Under the pieces are notes generated by a model. It ran no database searches. It saw nothing but the letters and a program-made list of their open reading frames with translations, and had not been told where the DNA came from. A stretch of DNA of 64,000 nt. Source: Prorocentrum cordatum. Taxonomy: Eukaryota > Sar > Dinophyceae > Prorocentrales > Prorocentraceae. Positions 11,051 to 22,490 of the stretch are shown here, one piece after another. The number at the start of each line of letters is the position of its first letter. The stretch's first letter is position 1. The stretch lies in contig CAUYUJ010015694.1 of NCBI GenBank assembly GCA_963575745.1, forward strand, positions 65,001 through 129,000, given 5' to 3'. The position numbers and the translations under genes were made by a program.

Positions 11051-12160
11051 GGAGGCGCAGACAAGGACTGGTGCAGCTTGCTGGTCAAATGTTTCTGGGC
11101 TACCTTCTCCTCGTGGAGCGGAGTCTCCGTTGTTCTCCGTCGGTCCTGGTAGCGGGCCCTATCCTCGCCCTTTTCTTCCTCGCTTTCCTTTTCCTGTCCT
11201 GTCATCATCTTGAGGCTAAGGCTGCGGACCGTATCCTCCGATGGAGCGAAGCCCTGGTCTCCTCCTCTTCCTCCGCCTCCCTTCTCCTCCTTCCCTCCTC
11301 CCCGTCATGATCCTTCCCCTCATCTCGTCCTCCCGCTCTCCCTCGCCCTGCTTCATCTCCCTTTGTGAAGGGTCTCTCAGGGGAGGAGCCGCAGCTCATC
11401 CCCTTTGAGACCCTGACAGGCACGGAAGGCAGCGGCGCGCGGGGACCAGCGAGGCAGCCAGGATGTGAGGATCTTACCCACAAGAGCCCAACTCTGGGCA
11501 GAGGGCCCAGCTTCAGCAGTTGCGCCATGAGCAAGGAGGCGCAAACATGGACGGAGGCGCCCGGATTGGCGACCTGTCCCTCTTCCGTGCGGAATCGGCG
11601 CGTTCCGTCGCCAAGTCAGGCGGCATTGGCTTTGTGATTCGGGGGGTGTTTTCCCCGATCCGTGGATCTGGCACCCACGCGCCGGCGCCGCGGATCCATC
11701 ATGCGACAGACATTAATCAACGGGGGGAAGCGGGGGTTGGAAGCGTTGCCCTAGGACGAGGAAGAGAAGGGGGAGGACGGGTGGCAAGGCTGAGGGGGAG
11801 GGGGAGGAAGGGATGAAGAAGAGGAGAAAAGGGAGAGGGAGAAGGAGGTGAGTGATGGTGATGGTGATGGTGAGGGGCGCAAGGCGGCGCGAAGCGACGC
11901 CCACTCCAGAGGACAACCTGGAGGACGCGCGTCGTTACGTGTTCTGGAGGGGTCCTTGGGGCAAGGGGTGTGAAGGGGGCTCGATATAAACACCGCGTCG
12001 CTTGATCGGCACAGGAAACGATGAACTCGTCGCAAGAAATTGGTGCAAATCGACGCCCAGGCATCCTACAGGTTGGAATGTTGGGGCGTATGTGCACACC
12101 GAGTTCTCTGACCGACTCGAAGACATGGTTCGAAGAAGAAGCAACGGCGTAAACAAAATC

Positions 12161-12291
12161 GTTCGGAGTTCCTCGCGGATTTATTGGATCTGCGTTGGGC
12201 CCCCTGGCGGCGCCGCTGGCACCGCCCCTGGAACGCTCCGCCACGGAATGGGGCCCACCGTTGATCAAGGGATTCGCGCGGGCCTCCGAAC
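12161..12291. mobile_element. MITE-B copy 2
   Basis: Left terminus gttcggagttcctcgcggat, then ttattggatctgcgttgggc. Right terminus is gggcccaccgttgatcaagg followed by gattcgcgcgggcctccgaa c, which pairs with the left over about 40 bp with mismatches. Confidence 0.75.
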
Positions 12292-13104
12292 GTGTTGTGT
12301 TTAAGTGTTTTGAACTTTTGTTATTAGTGATGAAGTCGGGAGTTCCGCTCATGTTCTTTCCGACCCTGATATCTTTTTACACGATGCCAGACCTCAGAGT
12401 GGCTCAAGACTTCATGTCCTCCGTTGGGCAGACTTCGGGTTCCCCCGATGGCGGAGTTCGTTCTTCATCGAGCGAGTCCACGCTGCCACAGAAACCTAGG
12501 GCTGCAACTCAGGGAAGGGCGACTCAGTCGTCGGATTTGGTATATTTCCACTGTGCTACGTAGGTTTCCGTACACTGATCGGGCCGAATCCAGGCCAGCC
12601 TAGTATTTTGCCCAAGCCTTTTTGTTCCAGCTCCGTAGTTCCGCCATCCGCCTACACAGCTTGATGGTTCCCAGCCTCGCGCGCAAATATACCCCCCGGA
12701 GGTGGCCTCCAGAGATCTCCCGAGGCCTCCGGAGCGGTCATCTGAGGTCCCCGCCCTCGAAGGCCCGCGGAGGCCTCTGGCTTCTGGATACATGGAGGTC
12801 TTCAGAGGCATCCAGAATACGAGCCGCGATCGGACGAAGCTGGGACGAGGATAAATCCGTTCCAGAGCGGTCCAGAAAGCTCTCGGGGCGTTCCAGAACG
12901 AAGGCGTCGGCGCCCGAGACAACTTCCAGAGCCGCCGGATCTCAGAGATTCCCGATTGACGCGACAATGCAGCCAAGACGCTGGGATGAGGACCCGCTCG
13001 GACTCGGGAGGGGCTCTGGTTTGGGGGGACGCTCCCCGGACTCGAGTCGGGGAAGCGCTTCGGGGCCGAGGCTCGCCGCGGCCAGACGAGCCCCTTCGTT
13101 CCTT

Positions 13105-13262
13105 GCAGTGGGGGCCCATGCCAAGAGACCCCCTGCTCGCCTCCAGGGTGCCCTGGGTTCCCTGGGTTTCGATGCTGTTGCTGCGGAAAGCGTGACGTCC
13201 CCACGCCGAAAATCAAGGGACGTCCCGGGGTATCAGGGTTGGGTGTCTTGCGGCAGGTTTCT
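13105..13262. repeat. Dispersed repeat, copy 1
   Basis: Starts gtgggggcccatgccaagag and includes ctgctcgcctccagggtgcc and a segment gcggaaagcgtgacgtcccc. A clearly related copy lies at 31738-31890 in the same orientation (gtgggggcccatgccgagat, ggaaagcgtgacgtacccac). I see no coding potential and cannot name the family. Confidence 0.85.
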
Positions 13263-13446
13263 TGTGGTAGGGCCTCCATGGTATTCATCGTTCTTTTGGT
13301 AGCACGTTGGCTGTCACGGTGCCATGGGCATTGGGATCGGTCGCGCACGCCGTCGTGGCGGGAGCTTGGGGTACGTAGGGGAGGGGGCCGCGCCCGTCGG
13401 GGCGGAGGCATTTCCCTGCGCTCCCTGGGAGGGACGGGGCCGCCAG

Positions 13447-13523
13447 GATGTCTCCCGGAAGCGCGTGGTGGTGGACTTCTCCTCGCCCAACATCGCCAAG
13501 GACATGCACGTGGGGCACCTTAG
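13447..13523 (+). CDS. RARS: RARS exon with HIGH motif
   Basis: A 77-nt exon encoding DVSRKR, then [19 protein letters not shown] and the first two bases of the next Arg codon. DFSSPNIAK is the ArgRS block at the start of the catalytic Rossmann fold. HVGH is the class I HIGH signature, which contacts ATP. The acceptor is cgccag|GA and the donor CTTAG|gccagc (GC type). The Arg codon AGG is completed by the G that opens the exon at 18075, so the junction falls inside the conserved GHLRST motif. This is the strongest single exon of the gene. Confidence 0.97.
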
Positions 13524-13813
13524 GCCAGCTCCGCTCTCGCCGGGAGGGTCGAAGAATGGTCAGTTTGCTCCGAGCGAACGCCACCCGAGAACGCCAGCCA
13601 GGATACCCAGGGAGCACTGGGTCACTTTTGAGCCTGGCGGCGGCGGCATGCAGTCGTCATTCGTCGCAGGCACGAGGGTTGATACCCAGGGAACACCGAC
13701 GCTCGTTGGGCCTGACGACCGTGGTATGTAGGATGTGCGAGGCGGGTCGGAATATCTTTTCTTATCCTTTCCCAATTCCCCGGATGGGGAACAAACATCA
13801 TGAACAGAAAGTT

Positions 13814-13944
13814 GTCGGAGGTCGCGCGGATTTCTTGGATCGGTGTTGGACCCCACTGGCGGCGCCAGAGGCGCCACCCCGGGCTTGCTCCGCGCGCCAG
13901 GGAGGGAGGTTCAGCGCCGTTCTAAGAAACCCGCGCGGACCTCA
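13814..13944. mobile_element. MITE-B copy 3
   Basis: Left terminus gtcggaggtcgcgcggattt, then cttggatcggtgttgga. Right terminus is gttcagcgccgttctaagaa then acccgcgcggacctca. The centre carries gctccgcgcgccagggaggg, as in the other copies. Confidence 0.85.
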
Positions 13945-14769
13945 TGATGTTCCTGCGACTCAAAACCGTCGGCTGCCAGATGGAACCCGTACTCACCCCC
14001 GACACCCAGGGGGGTTGACGGAAATGTCAGAAATATTGTGTTCCATACGTATGTACAAAATTGGCGGCAAACGATGTCAAGAAGAAATTTGCGCTAAAGA
14101 GAAGCAATCAGTGACATTGAAGAAGCGCAGGGGGGAAGGGGAGGGAGAAGAGGAGGATGTGAAGGAAGCTTCTACGCCAAGGACGGAGAGTCGAGGGCAT
14201 GGCCGCGGGGTGTGCGCCACGCAACCCCGGCGTTTTCTACTCTAGCTACCGCCCTGTCTTGTTCGCTTTTCTCCTCCTGGCCCTATGCCTCCGCCTCCTC
14301 CCGCTCTTCCGCCGCTCCCTCTCCCAAGGCAGGTCTCGTGCCACACGCATCCGCCTGCTCCTCCGCAGGCGACGACGCTGAAAACAAGACTGGGGTTCTC
14401 TGGAGGACTTCGCACTCTGCCGCCGGCCCTCCCTCGGATTGCTTGTGTGTGGTCACACTTGGTCGGTAGGTTGGTTGGCTATCTTGTCGGCTGGCTGGCC
14501 AGCAGCTCGGCTGACTGGCTTTCTTGAGTTGATGGTTGGCAGTTGATTTGGGATGTCTGCTGGCGTGCTGATTGCGCGCATCCACTGTGGTTTCAAGGTG
14601 TCGCGGCTTCGGGAGCGCGCACCCCTGTTTATGTTCCGCCTCGGGTTTGGGGCCGAATTCTTGGGAAGCAACGAGGGGCCGAAAGGCGCCCTCTGGACAA
14701 AGTATCTTGTTGCAGGATATGACCGCTTTCTGTTCTGGAGAGGGATGGCGTTTTTGGGCAGCTTCCGTG

Positions 14770-15265
14770 TGGTGGGTTCGTAGCCTCCAGAACGCGGACG
14801 CGCGATGACTTACAAGGGATTATGGCCACGGTAGCGCGGAATCCACTGTAACCTAAGGGGGAATGCGGCCTCGGGGGCGCGAACCCGTCGTAGTTCACAA
14901 GGGGTTGTGGCTTCGGGAACGCGAATGCGCCGTAGTTTATGAAAGATCGTGGCCTCGGGATGGATCGTGGCATCGGGAGCGCGAATGAATGCTGTCTAAT
15001 GTATGAAGAAGTGCTGCTTCGGAAGCGCGAACCCACAGCAATGTACGAGGGAGGAGTTGTGATTTCGGACCTCGGAAACGCAAACGTGCCATAATTGCGA
15101 GGGGGTGTGGCCTCGGGAACGCGAGCGCGTTGCAATTTACAAGGGATTGTGGCCTCGGGAGCACGAGCCTGTCGTAATTCAACGTGCATTGTGGCCGCGG
15201 AAGCGCGAATCTCCTGTAATTGACTAGGGATTGCCGCCTCGGGGGCGCGACTATGCTGTACTGTA
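14770..15265. repeat. ~43-bp minisatellite
   Basis: About eleven imperfect units of the type gtggcctcgggaacgcgaat followed by gcgccgtagtttatgaaaga. Spacings between gtggcctcggg landmarks at 15105, 15149 and 15191 are 42-44 bp. Weaker copies extend left to about 14,600. Confidence 0.85.
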
Positions 15266-15529
15266 CACATGTCCCAGGGTACCCGGACAATTCAGAGAAT
15301 GTGTTTCTGGCGTGGTTAGCGGCTTCTTTACTCTGACCACCCCTCTCGCTCAGACTTGAATCATGAAATACAACGCTGGGATTGGCAAAGATAATATCCA
15401 TAAGTATACACTGGGCTTTGGAATTGTTGCAGGGAACAGTACAGCTGAAGTGTGTTGTTATGGAAGCTTCGGGTTTCACCAGCCGATTGTTTGCGCTTAG
15501 TTGCCACTAGCGGCGCAAAGGCAGCGTGT

Positions 15530-15665
15530 CCCCGGTTCCGTTCGGTTCGTTTCGGTTCGGGGGAAATTGGTTCGGTTCAATACGGCTCCAGTTTCGAAGC
15601 TGTTTGAGGCGGTTCCCATTCAGAGGACGGTTCCGTTTCAGCCGGTTCCATTTCGGTTCTCGGTT
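15530..15665. repeat. GGTTC/GGTTTC low-complexity tract
   Basis: Short irregular repeats such as ttcggttcgtttcggttcgg. A similar tract occurs at 16890-17045, so the 101-bp minisatellite is bracketed by two of them. Confidence 0.8.
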
Positions 15666-16069
15666 CTTGCAGATGACGTGTGCGTGTGTGCGTCGACATG
15701 ATCATATGGAGGCGTTTGGTGGTTCAGTTCAACCAGGAGTCAGGAGAAACCTTGGGGCCAGGGGAGCCACTGGGCCCAGCTACCCGACGAGCCAGGGGAG
15801 CCACTGGGCACAGACGTTACGCATGGTGCCTTCGACGGACCAGTCGACAGCATCGTGTCCCCTGGACCAGGGGGCTCTGGCGACAGCGGGCGATTCCTCA
15901 GCGCCAGGATAGAAAACGCTTAGGCTACGGTCTGGGACAATACGGACCACTCACTCTTGGCATGGGTCATCCCAGTGGACAACTGGGAAGGCAAGGGCGC
16001 CGCCCGCGCCCTCACCGGGCGCGCGCAGGATGGTGGGGGCCCGGCCCCGGCCGCCGTCCTCAGTTCGGC

Positions 16070-16775
16070 CCTGGAGGCACCGAGGACCCCTGGAAGCCCA
16101 AAGCGCATTTTCGAACGTCCAAAAATTCGATTTGAGCTTTTCCGCCGCCCTGCCATCCCCAGAGCAGCCGTGGAGCCTCCGAAAACCATTTGGAGGCCCA
16201 AAACGCATTTTCGAACCGCCCAAAAATGCGATTTGAGCTTGTCCGCCGCCCTGCCATCCCCAGAGCAGCCTTGGAGGCTCCGAAAACCACCTGGGGGCTC
16301 CAAGCGCATTTGTCGAACCGTCCAAAAATTCGATTTGGGCTTCCGCCGCCCTGCAGCCTTGGAGGCTTCGAAAACCATTTGGAGGCCCAAAGCGCATTTT
16401 CGAACCGTCCAAAAATTCGATTCGAGCTTTTCCGCCGCCCTTCAGTCCCCAGCGCAGCCCTGGGGGCTTCGAAAATCACTTGGAGGCCCAAACCGCATTT
16501 CGAACCGTCCAAAAATTCGATTCGAGCTTTCCCGCCGTCCTTCAGTCCCCAGAGCAGCCGTGGAGCCTCCGAAAACCACTTGGAGGCTTAAAACACATGT
16601 TCGAACCGTCCAAAAATGCGATTTGAACTTTTCCGCCGCCCTGCCATCCCCAAAGCAGCCTTGGAGGCTCTGAAAACCACCTGGACGTCCAAAACGCATT
16701 TTCGAACCGTCCAAAATTCGGTTTGGGTTTTTCCGCCGCCCTTCCGTCCCCAGCTCGGCCCTGGACAAGCAGCAA
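16070..16775. repeat. 101-bp minisatellite, seven units
   Basis: The landmark ccaaaaattcgattt recurs at about 16121, 16222, 16324, 16411, 16511, 16612 and 16713. The unit is 100-102 bp, with one shorter unit of 87 bp. Units contain gcattttcgaaccgtccaaa and ttttccgccgccctgccatc. The forward and reverse ORFs are read-through. Confidence 0.93.
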
Positions 16776-16889
16776 AACAGCACGAGGGAACTCGGGGGCG
16801 CAGGGGACGAACTGGGAGCGGGTGGGATGGACCTAGCGCAAGAGTGGGCGCTCGCGTCGGGCAGCTCCCAAGGGTCCACCTCCACGACC

Positions 16890-17045
16890 AGTTCCGGTTC
16901 GGGCCCCGGTTCGGGCCCGGTTCGGTTCCACCGCCTCCGGTTCGGTTTGGTTTCGGTTCACGTCGGGTTTCTGACGGGTTGCGGTTCCGTCGGTTCTCCC
17001 TCGGTCGGTTCGGTTCCGTGGTTCGCGGTTCGGTTTTGTGGTTCA
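16890..17045. repeat. GGTTC/GGTTCC low-complexity tract
   Basis: Short repeats such as ccggttcgggcccggttcgg and tcggttccgtggttcgcggt, similar to the tract at 15530. Confidence 0.8.
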
Positions 17046-18074
17046 TTGCATCATAGGGGGTGATTGGTGGACGGTTGGCGCGGGGGGGGGGGGCGTTATT
17101 TGCCGATAGTCGGTTGTCGCTACGTGCAGCTATTTGCCAGCAATCCGCCAACAATTTGATTTAGAAAGGTTTTCATCAAATCGAAGGGAATTGACAGCTT
17201 CATCCTCGCAGCCTGTTGGCCCCCAAGGGGGCTGGCAGATAAGAGGGCGGATGGCCCGATGCTGTCGGAAAGTGGGCACGGGGCTGGCGCGCAATGGTGG
17301 CCGTTGGCGCCGCTGGTGGTGATGGCGAGCCACTGCGCGGCAGCCCGATGTGCGTGAATGCAGCATGTCCATGTGAGTTTAGACCTCTTGTTGTACGTGT
17401 TTGTATGGATTGCATGCGTTGTTTTGCTCCGTGTTGTGTTCCATGGACACTGTGGCTCCAGTTGACTTGCGCCTTCGTCACAGAAGAGACGTCCCAATGT
17501 ATAGTTCGCCATACCTTGAGCTAGCTTGCGGAGGGATTCGCTTGACATATGCCCGCATTCGCGCATGCATTCGGCATCGTTCAACCGATCCCCATCCCCA
17601 CGGGGCCATGGTGTCTCAGCCCTTCCAGCCCACCCCCCAGGTGGGGATCGGCCCCGCGAAACCCGAAGGCAGTTTTACATGTCCCCATCTACGTGGGTAC
17701 GTCGGGCAGTGGGCCTTGGCCTCGCCAGTGGGGATAGGGATCGGTTAAACGATGCACGTGCACTCCCCGTCATCCGCAACGGCGCCGCGGGCGGGGGTGC
17801 TGCCCAGCAATGACCCGCCCCCGCTCAATCGGGTCCAGGATCGGGATAAGTCGCTCCAGAGCGATCGGGAGCGCTCTGGACGTTTTGAAAAGGCCGCGGC
17901 GCCCGACATATCCCTCAGAATTGCCGGATCCGATTTGTCTGTTTACTCCCCGATGTATCCCGATCCGATCCAAGATCCCCGATTTATCCGATTTATCCGG
18001 TCAGAGATCCCCGATGTACCCCGATCCGATGTTCTCCCGATCCAGGGGTCGTTTTGCCCGCGAAGCCCGCGGAG

Positions 18075-18129
18075 GTCCACCATCATCGGGGAGTCCACCT
18101 GCCGGATCCTCGAGTTCTGCGGGCACGAG
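18075..18129 (+). CDS. RARS: RARS exon (STIIGESTCRILEFCGHE)
   Basis: A 55-nt exon: one base completing Arg, then STIIGESTCRILEFCGHE. This continues the GHLRSTIIG block that follows the HIGH motif in ArgRS. The acceptor is gcggag|GT and the donor GAG|gcggcg (GC type). Joined to the exon at 25246, the number of residues from STIIG to the next block (NHVGDWG) equals that in plant ArgRS. The family usually has D-T-L-A-R after STIIG. Here it is E-S-T-C-R, a moderate divergence that does not disturb the reading frame. Confidence 0.95.
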
Positions 18130-18744
18130 GCGGCGCTTCGTGTCGCTCGATAGCGGGCCCTCCAGGGGGCAGCCTCGCGCGGAGGAGGTAGGGAGAGGCC
18201 GCCTCGGTCGAGCCCAGTTCAGGCTGGCATGGGGGGGGCGGCGTGTCCGAGATGGCCAGCACGTCTTGGGTCGGGGACGCGCTGTGGCGATCAAGGGATG
18301 ACAACCACCCCGATCCCCCAGCACTGGCGCTTACTAAGCAGCCCTGGGCGTTGCCTGAACGGTCCTGCCGTCTTCGATTCCTCCTCGGGTGCGTTCGCTA
18401 GCTGGCTTCGCTTGTCGGGGTGTTTATTGTCAGGGTGTCTCTTGTGCTTTGAAGACCAGGCGGCACGCCGTTCCCCCCCCCCCTGGTCCGCGGCCGGGCC
18501 GCGCGACCCACCGGGGCCGCCGCGTTTGTTAAGGGGGGTCCGAGCGTGGCGTCGGCCTTCGAAGGATGGGGGTCAAGCGTGAACGATGACGGTTCAGGGA
18601 GGAGGAAGAGGAGTAGGTACAGGCAGGAGGAGGAGGAGACCGCTCGCCAGAAGATGGTCGAGGCTAAGGACCTCGAAGGAGTTCCCAGTCTTTGCAGGCG
18701 CTTCCAAAGACGTGTCCAAGGGGGGACGAGGGGAACGACGACAA

Positions 18745-19030
18745 GGTTGATGAGGTGGAGGAGGAGGAGGAGGAGGAGGAGGAGGAGGAGGAGGAGGAGG
18801 AGGAACGGGACGGAGTAGTAAGGAAGAGGGCGAGCGAGGAGGAGGAAGAGGAGCAGGAGGAGGAGGGAGGAGGAGGAGGAGGCTGGGGAGACGCGGTCGA
18901 GGAGGAGCGTGGATGAGGGCGGTCGAAGAGGAGGGCGGATTACGCGGTCAAGCAAGGCAGATCCGCAGTCGAGGAGGGGGGCGGAGAAATAAGGAGAAGA
19001 AGGAGGAGGAGGAGGAGGAGCAGGAGGGAT
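18745..19030. repeat. GGA microsatellite and GGA-rich sequence
   Basis: Uninterrupted (GAG/GGA)n at about 18757-18802, then GGA-rich sequence with several shorter runs. The poly-Glu and poly-Leu frames are artefacts. Confidence 0.9.
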
Positions 19031-19439
19031 GCGAAGGAAGGGCAGAAGGAGGGAGTGAGACTTCGACTTAGACATCCCTTGGCGACGAGAGAATGGGTGG
19101 TCTACTCTCCGATTGGCTTCGCTGGGTGGCATTCTGAGGTTCGGGCTGCAAGTGTTGATCTGACTGGCATTGGTGGGTGACACACTGGCCCCCATGCAAC
19201 CCAAGAGGAACGAGCACAGGGCGCAGGGGTAGCAGCCCACACTGACCTACCCATGCTGGGTACGGTTCCGCTCACGCGTCAACTAGGAGATGGGCGCCCA
19301 ACGGCATCCCACCCCGAAAGTCACACGGCGCAGAGCCAACACCAGCACACTCAAGGGTAACGGGATTTCCATCTACCCCTCCCGCGCCCTTTTGGGCGCG
19401 GCTGAATTTTGGCAACAGGAATGTTTCAGCCCTGGGAGT

Positions 19440-20260
19440 CGGAGGGGGAAAAGCTCGAGAGGAGAGGAGAGGTAAGGGAGGAAAAAGCAGCCTCCCTGCT
19501 GACGACCCCCTGCGCAATTAGTTGCCCGAGCCTTTCGCTGGACAGGAGCAGCTGCATGCGCCTCCTACCTACTTCGTCGAGCTGTGCTCGAGCGTGTTCA
19601 AGAGCGCACGCGCGTCCCTCTCCAAGACACCCCTCGGCGCCCCTCCGATCGTGATCTCCCCTCAGTTGCGGGCGATCTCCGCGCGGAGGATGGGGTTGAG
19701 CTCCGTAGCGATCTGCGTTGTGGTGAGGGCCCACTGGAGCCTGACGTTGTTCTCCATCCTCTTCGAACGCTTCTGGATCCCTTTCCCCTGTGGGGCCCTG
19801 ACTCTGAAGTACTTGATGTCCAGGTCCATGTCATTGAGATCGTACTGCGTCACGTGATCCTTCCAGTACTTTGAGAGCGTGTCCCTGGCCTGGCCTTCCT
19901 CTGTACTCGCGAGAAGTGCCCGCACGAAATCATTCCACACGTGAAGATGCGGCGAGCCCAGCCGCGCAGTGTCGATGTTCTCGTCCGTCTCGTGCGCCTC
20001 CCTGAGCTGCATCGCCTCCTCGTGTTAATCCTTGCCCGCCTGAATCGCCGCCTTGATGAACGGCAAGCTCACTGGCACCAGCGCCGTGACGATCACCACG
20101 CTGATGAACGAGCGCAGGTCTCCCGCGAGCGACAGCACGAGCACGAGCTTGCCCAGAATGGCGACGAGCTGCTGCACCACCTGCGCCTTGCTGGCGCTTT
20201 TGCCCGCAGCCGACTTCGCGTCTGCGAGCACCTCCTCGCCCTTTTTTGTGTTTCGCCACC
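19440..20260 (-). pseudogene. LINE-A third ORF (unrecognised helical protein), broken
   Basis: On the - strand, a hydrophobic segment (AQVVQQLVAILGKLVLVLS, ending near 20025) and a segment containing LGSPHLHVWNDFVRALLAS (to 19662) lie in the same frame. An in-frame TAA separates them. Past the next stop, in another frame, comes SSERLGQLIAQGVVS. Equivalent segments occur in LINE-C (62085-62714: GPPHLWIFGGLLTALLQ) and LINE-B (47669-48690: VPPHAHIMMAAIEYG and GSERFQQLVARGIVS). I do not recognise the fold or a catalytic motif; it looks mostly alpha-helical. It lies 3' of the RT/zinc-finger ORF in all three copies, so it belongs to the element. Confidence 0.75.
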
Positions 20261-20521
20261 GTGTGCTGCTCGTCCTCTGCTGCGGAGCCGAGGTCGACCC
20301 CTCTATTGTTGGTCTTCGTGAGGCCCCAACCGACGTCCGAGTCCATGCCCGCGTCGGTCATCCACTGCGGCACGCTGCCCGAGATTGAGCTTGCCGCTGC
20401 CATAGAGGATGGCCTTGCCCACAGTGGCTGGGGCTCTCTGGCCAGTAAGATATGGAAGGTGTCGAGCCAGGTGCTGTCTGAGCCCGAGCCAAGAGCCTGC
20501 GACGTAGGCGCACCCTGGGCA

Positions 20522-21590
20522 CTATAGGGACTTGGGGTCCTCCGCGAGGGTGAGCGACCGAGCCATGTCAACAACGCAGTAGCCCCGTTGGATCGATCTG
20601 ACCAGGTGCCGACGAGCCGTGACCACCGACGCGAACACCGTCTCACACACGATACATTGGTTGGTCGGAGTGAACAGCGAACACGTGTTGATGATGTGAT
20701 GTACGTGCCGAACGTGTGTGCGTAGTGCTCGTTTACTGTGAAATACCCGTCCACACTTGATTCCATCCACCTCCACCCCGCACTTGTAGACCTCCACCGC
20801 CTCCTGGATGTCCTCCTCCTCCTCCAGTGCCTTCTGGGGCTCGTGGGGCTTCTAGAGGGGGGGGCGCCACGTTGATTTTGAACTCTCTGGGCCTGAGAAT
20901 ACTGACGTCGATGTTTGCAAATTCTGGCCTCCAGATCGGGTTCTTTAACCAGGCCACAGTGTGCGGGCCCGCTTCTTCAAAAAGTGCCCGCGCCTCTTCC
21001 GAATGCTCAATCAGGAAATCAAGGTCGAGCTGCGCTCGTTTGGCCCACGGGTTGGCGCAGGCGTTGAGGCTGTCGTCGTATGCGACGGCGTTCTGCCTCT
21101 GCCCGCAGATCGAGCTGAAGAGGGAGGCAAAGAGCTGCACATGATTGTTGCGGTCATCCGCCGCCTGCAGCAGCCACCTCAAGCGTCTCATTCTGAGCTT
21201 TGCACTGCAGCGCGCGATCCGCCAGTGCGCCAAAACCTCGTGCGTCGTCAGTGACCTGGTCGCGCCGTCTTCGTTGCGAGTGCATGCTCGACCCCTCGTC
21301 GCAATCCTCGCCAGAGACGCAATGACATTGTCGAGGGTGTCGCACTGCCGTTGGGTCGGTAGGAATGCTTCCACAGCAGACAGCGCTGCGTTCACCACCC
21401 GCCCCAGCAGCACTGTGCGCCTCCACCTCCACGGGATGCGTGCAGCACTCCAGAATGAACCCATCGAGAAGGACGCCGCCTTCGGGGCCAGTATCCTCTT
21501 TGCCAATTCGATGCCGAGACCTTGCGCGCTGGTAACAGTGGGTCCCAAGTAGCGAGCCTGATCCACCATCTGCCATGGCCACAATTCACG
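20522..21590 (-). pseudogene. LINE-A ORF2 C-terminal part with zinc fingers
   Basis: From 21590 down, a frame carries RYLGPTVTSAQGLGIELAK, the post-RT segment also seen in LINE-B (VRYLGPYVT) and LINE-C (RYLGGRYAW). It then runs through an Arg-rich helical thumb-like region to a Gly-rich linker made from a TCC tract. The zinc-finger part (20522-20797) is in another frame. It shows a first finger, KCGRVFHSKRALRTHVRHVH, and a second, CIVCETVFASVVTARRH. It ends at a stop at 20522. The frameshift between the two frames falls in the microsatellite-like linker. Confidence 0.85.
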
Positions 21591-21627
21591 TTGTTCTCGT
21601 TGTCGTAGTTGCCGCCTCGCTACCGCA

Positions 21628-22490
21628 CTACCTGAGCCGGGGGTCGCGAGGATGTTGATGTGTTCGTCTTGTTCTGCGCCAATCCAATGTGCCGTAGTTG
21701 TGCATCCAGTAGTTCATCACAGTCCTGTAGCTTGTGCCTGAGCTTGTCAATATTGATTCCTCGGATACCGGTGAGTGCTGAAGTACATTCTTGTTGATGT
21801 CGTCCGCGTACAGGTGCAGGCTAAGATCCACTTGCGACTAAATAATGGGGCACTGCACCACCAGTATTCTATCCGCATCATCTTGTTCTCTCCATTGTTC
21901 TGTCCATGGCTCAACGGCGCAGGCAAAGGCACGAGGGAAACAGCGTACCATGAACAGGCCCCCCATGAGGCCTCCCTCCGTCGGACGAAAGTGGAGTGTA
22001 CCCTCTGCTGCTGGAAGGTGTATCTGTGCACGTCGTATGCGTTGTAGCGCCAGTCGGAGGTCCCGTGGTCGCACCAGGTATTGAGCCGCCAGCTCCATGT
22101 ACGTCCATCCCACGGAAGGGAAAGCGGTGGTCATGTCCTTGAAGCTGTCGATGTAGCTGCGTTGCGCCTGCCTCAGACGGTATACCATCGCCATGGATGC
22201 GAGGATGGCAGTCTCTCTCCGCCTTCCCCGCGCATACCCGCGATGTTCCAGAGGAAGAGGTTCAGACCGTCGAGCCGAGATGCAGGTGGCAAAGAACCTG
22301 GTTCCAAGGACTCGTAAGATGTGTAGCAAGCGTCGTCCCCTCGGCCCGTGCTCTTCGTTCTTCTTTGCGGGATAGCATTCACTGATGTGCCGGTTGGCGG
22401 GCGTGAGCTGGTGGTAGCGCAGGTTGAAGAAGGCGAAATGCAAGCAGGCTTCGACCTAGCCGTTGTCCGTGCCTTCGGTGTCGTGTCCAA
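21628..22490 (-). pseudogene. LINE-A reverse transcriptase core, interrupted
   Basis: RT motif A is seen as SFKDMTTAFPSVGW (D-x-x-x-A-F), motif B as PTEGGLMGGLFMV, and motif C as LSLHLYADDINKN with the catalytic YADD. A single in-frame TAG (21838-21840) separates motifs B and C; the frame is the same on both sides. All three catalytic aspartates are therefore still written in the sequence, but the protein would be cut just before YADD. Confidence 0.92.

Larger units (their letters stand above)
10826..13446 (+). other. RARS intron, 2,621 bp
   Basis: GC donor (gcgggg), acceptor cgccag|G. It contains GGA-rich sequence to 11,050, MITE-B copy 2 (12161) and one copy of a dispersed repeat (13105). 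I see no gene in 11,050-12,160 or 12,300-13,100. Confidence 0.75.
13524..18074 (+). other. RARS intron, 4,551 bp
   Basis: GC donor (gccagc), acceptor gcggag|G. It holds MITE-B copy 3 (13814), a ~43-bp minisatellite (14770-15265), GGTTC-rich tracts and the 101-bp minisatellite (16070-16775). I see nothing recognisable in 13,950-14,770 or 17,050-18,070. Confidence 0.78.

Noticed and set aside
18692-19240. 280-codon - strand ORF with a Leu-rich membrane-like stretch
   Set aside because: The Leu-rich part is the GGA tract read on the other strand; the rest has no recognisable motif.
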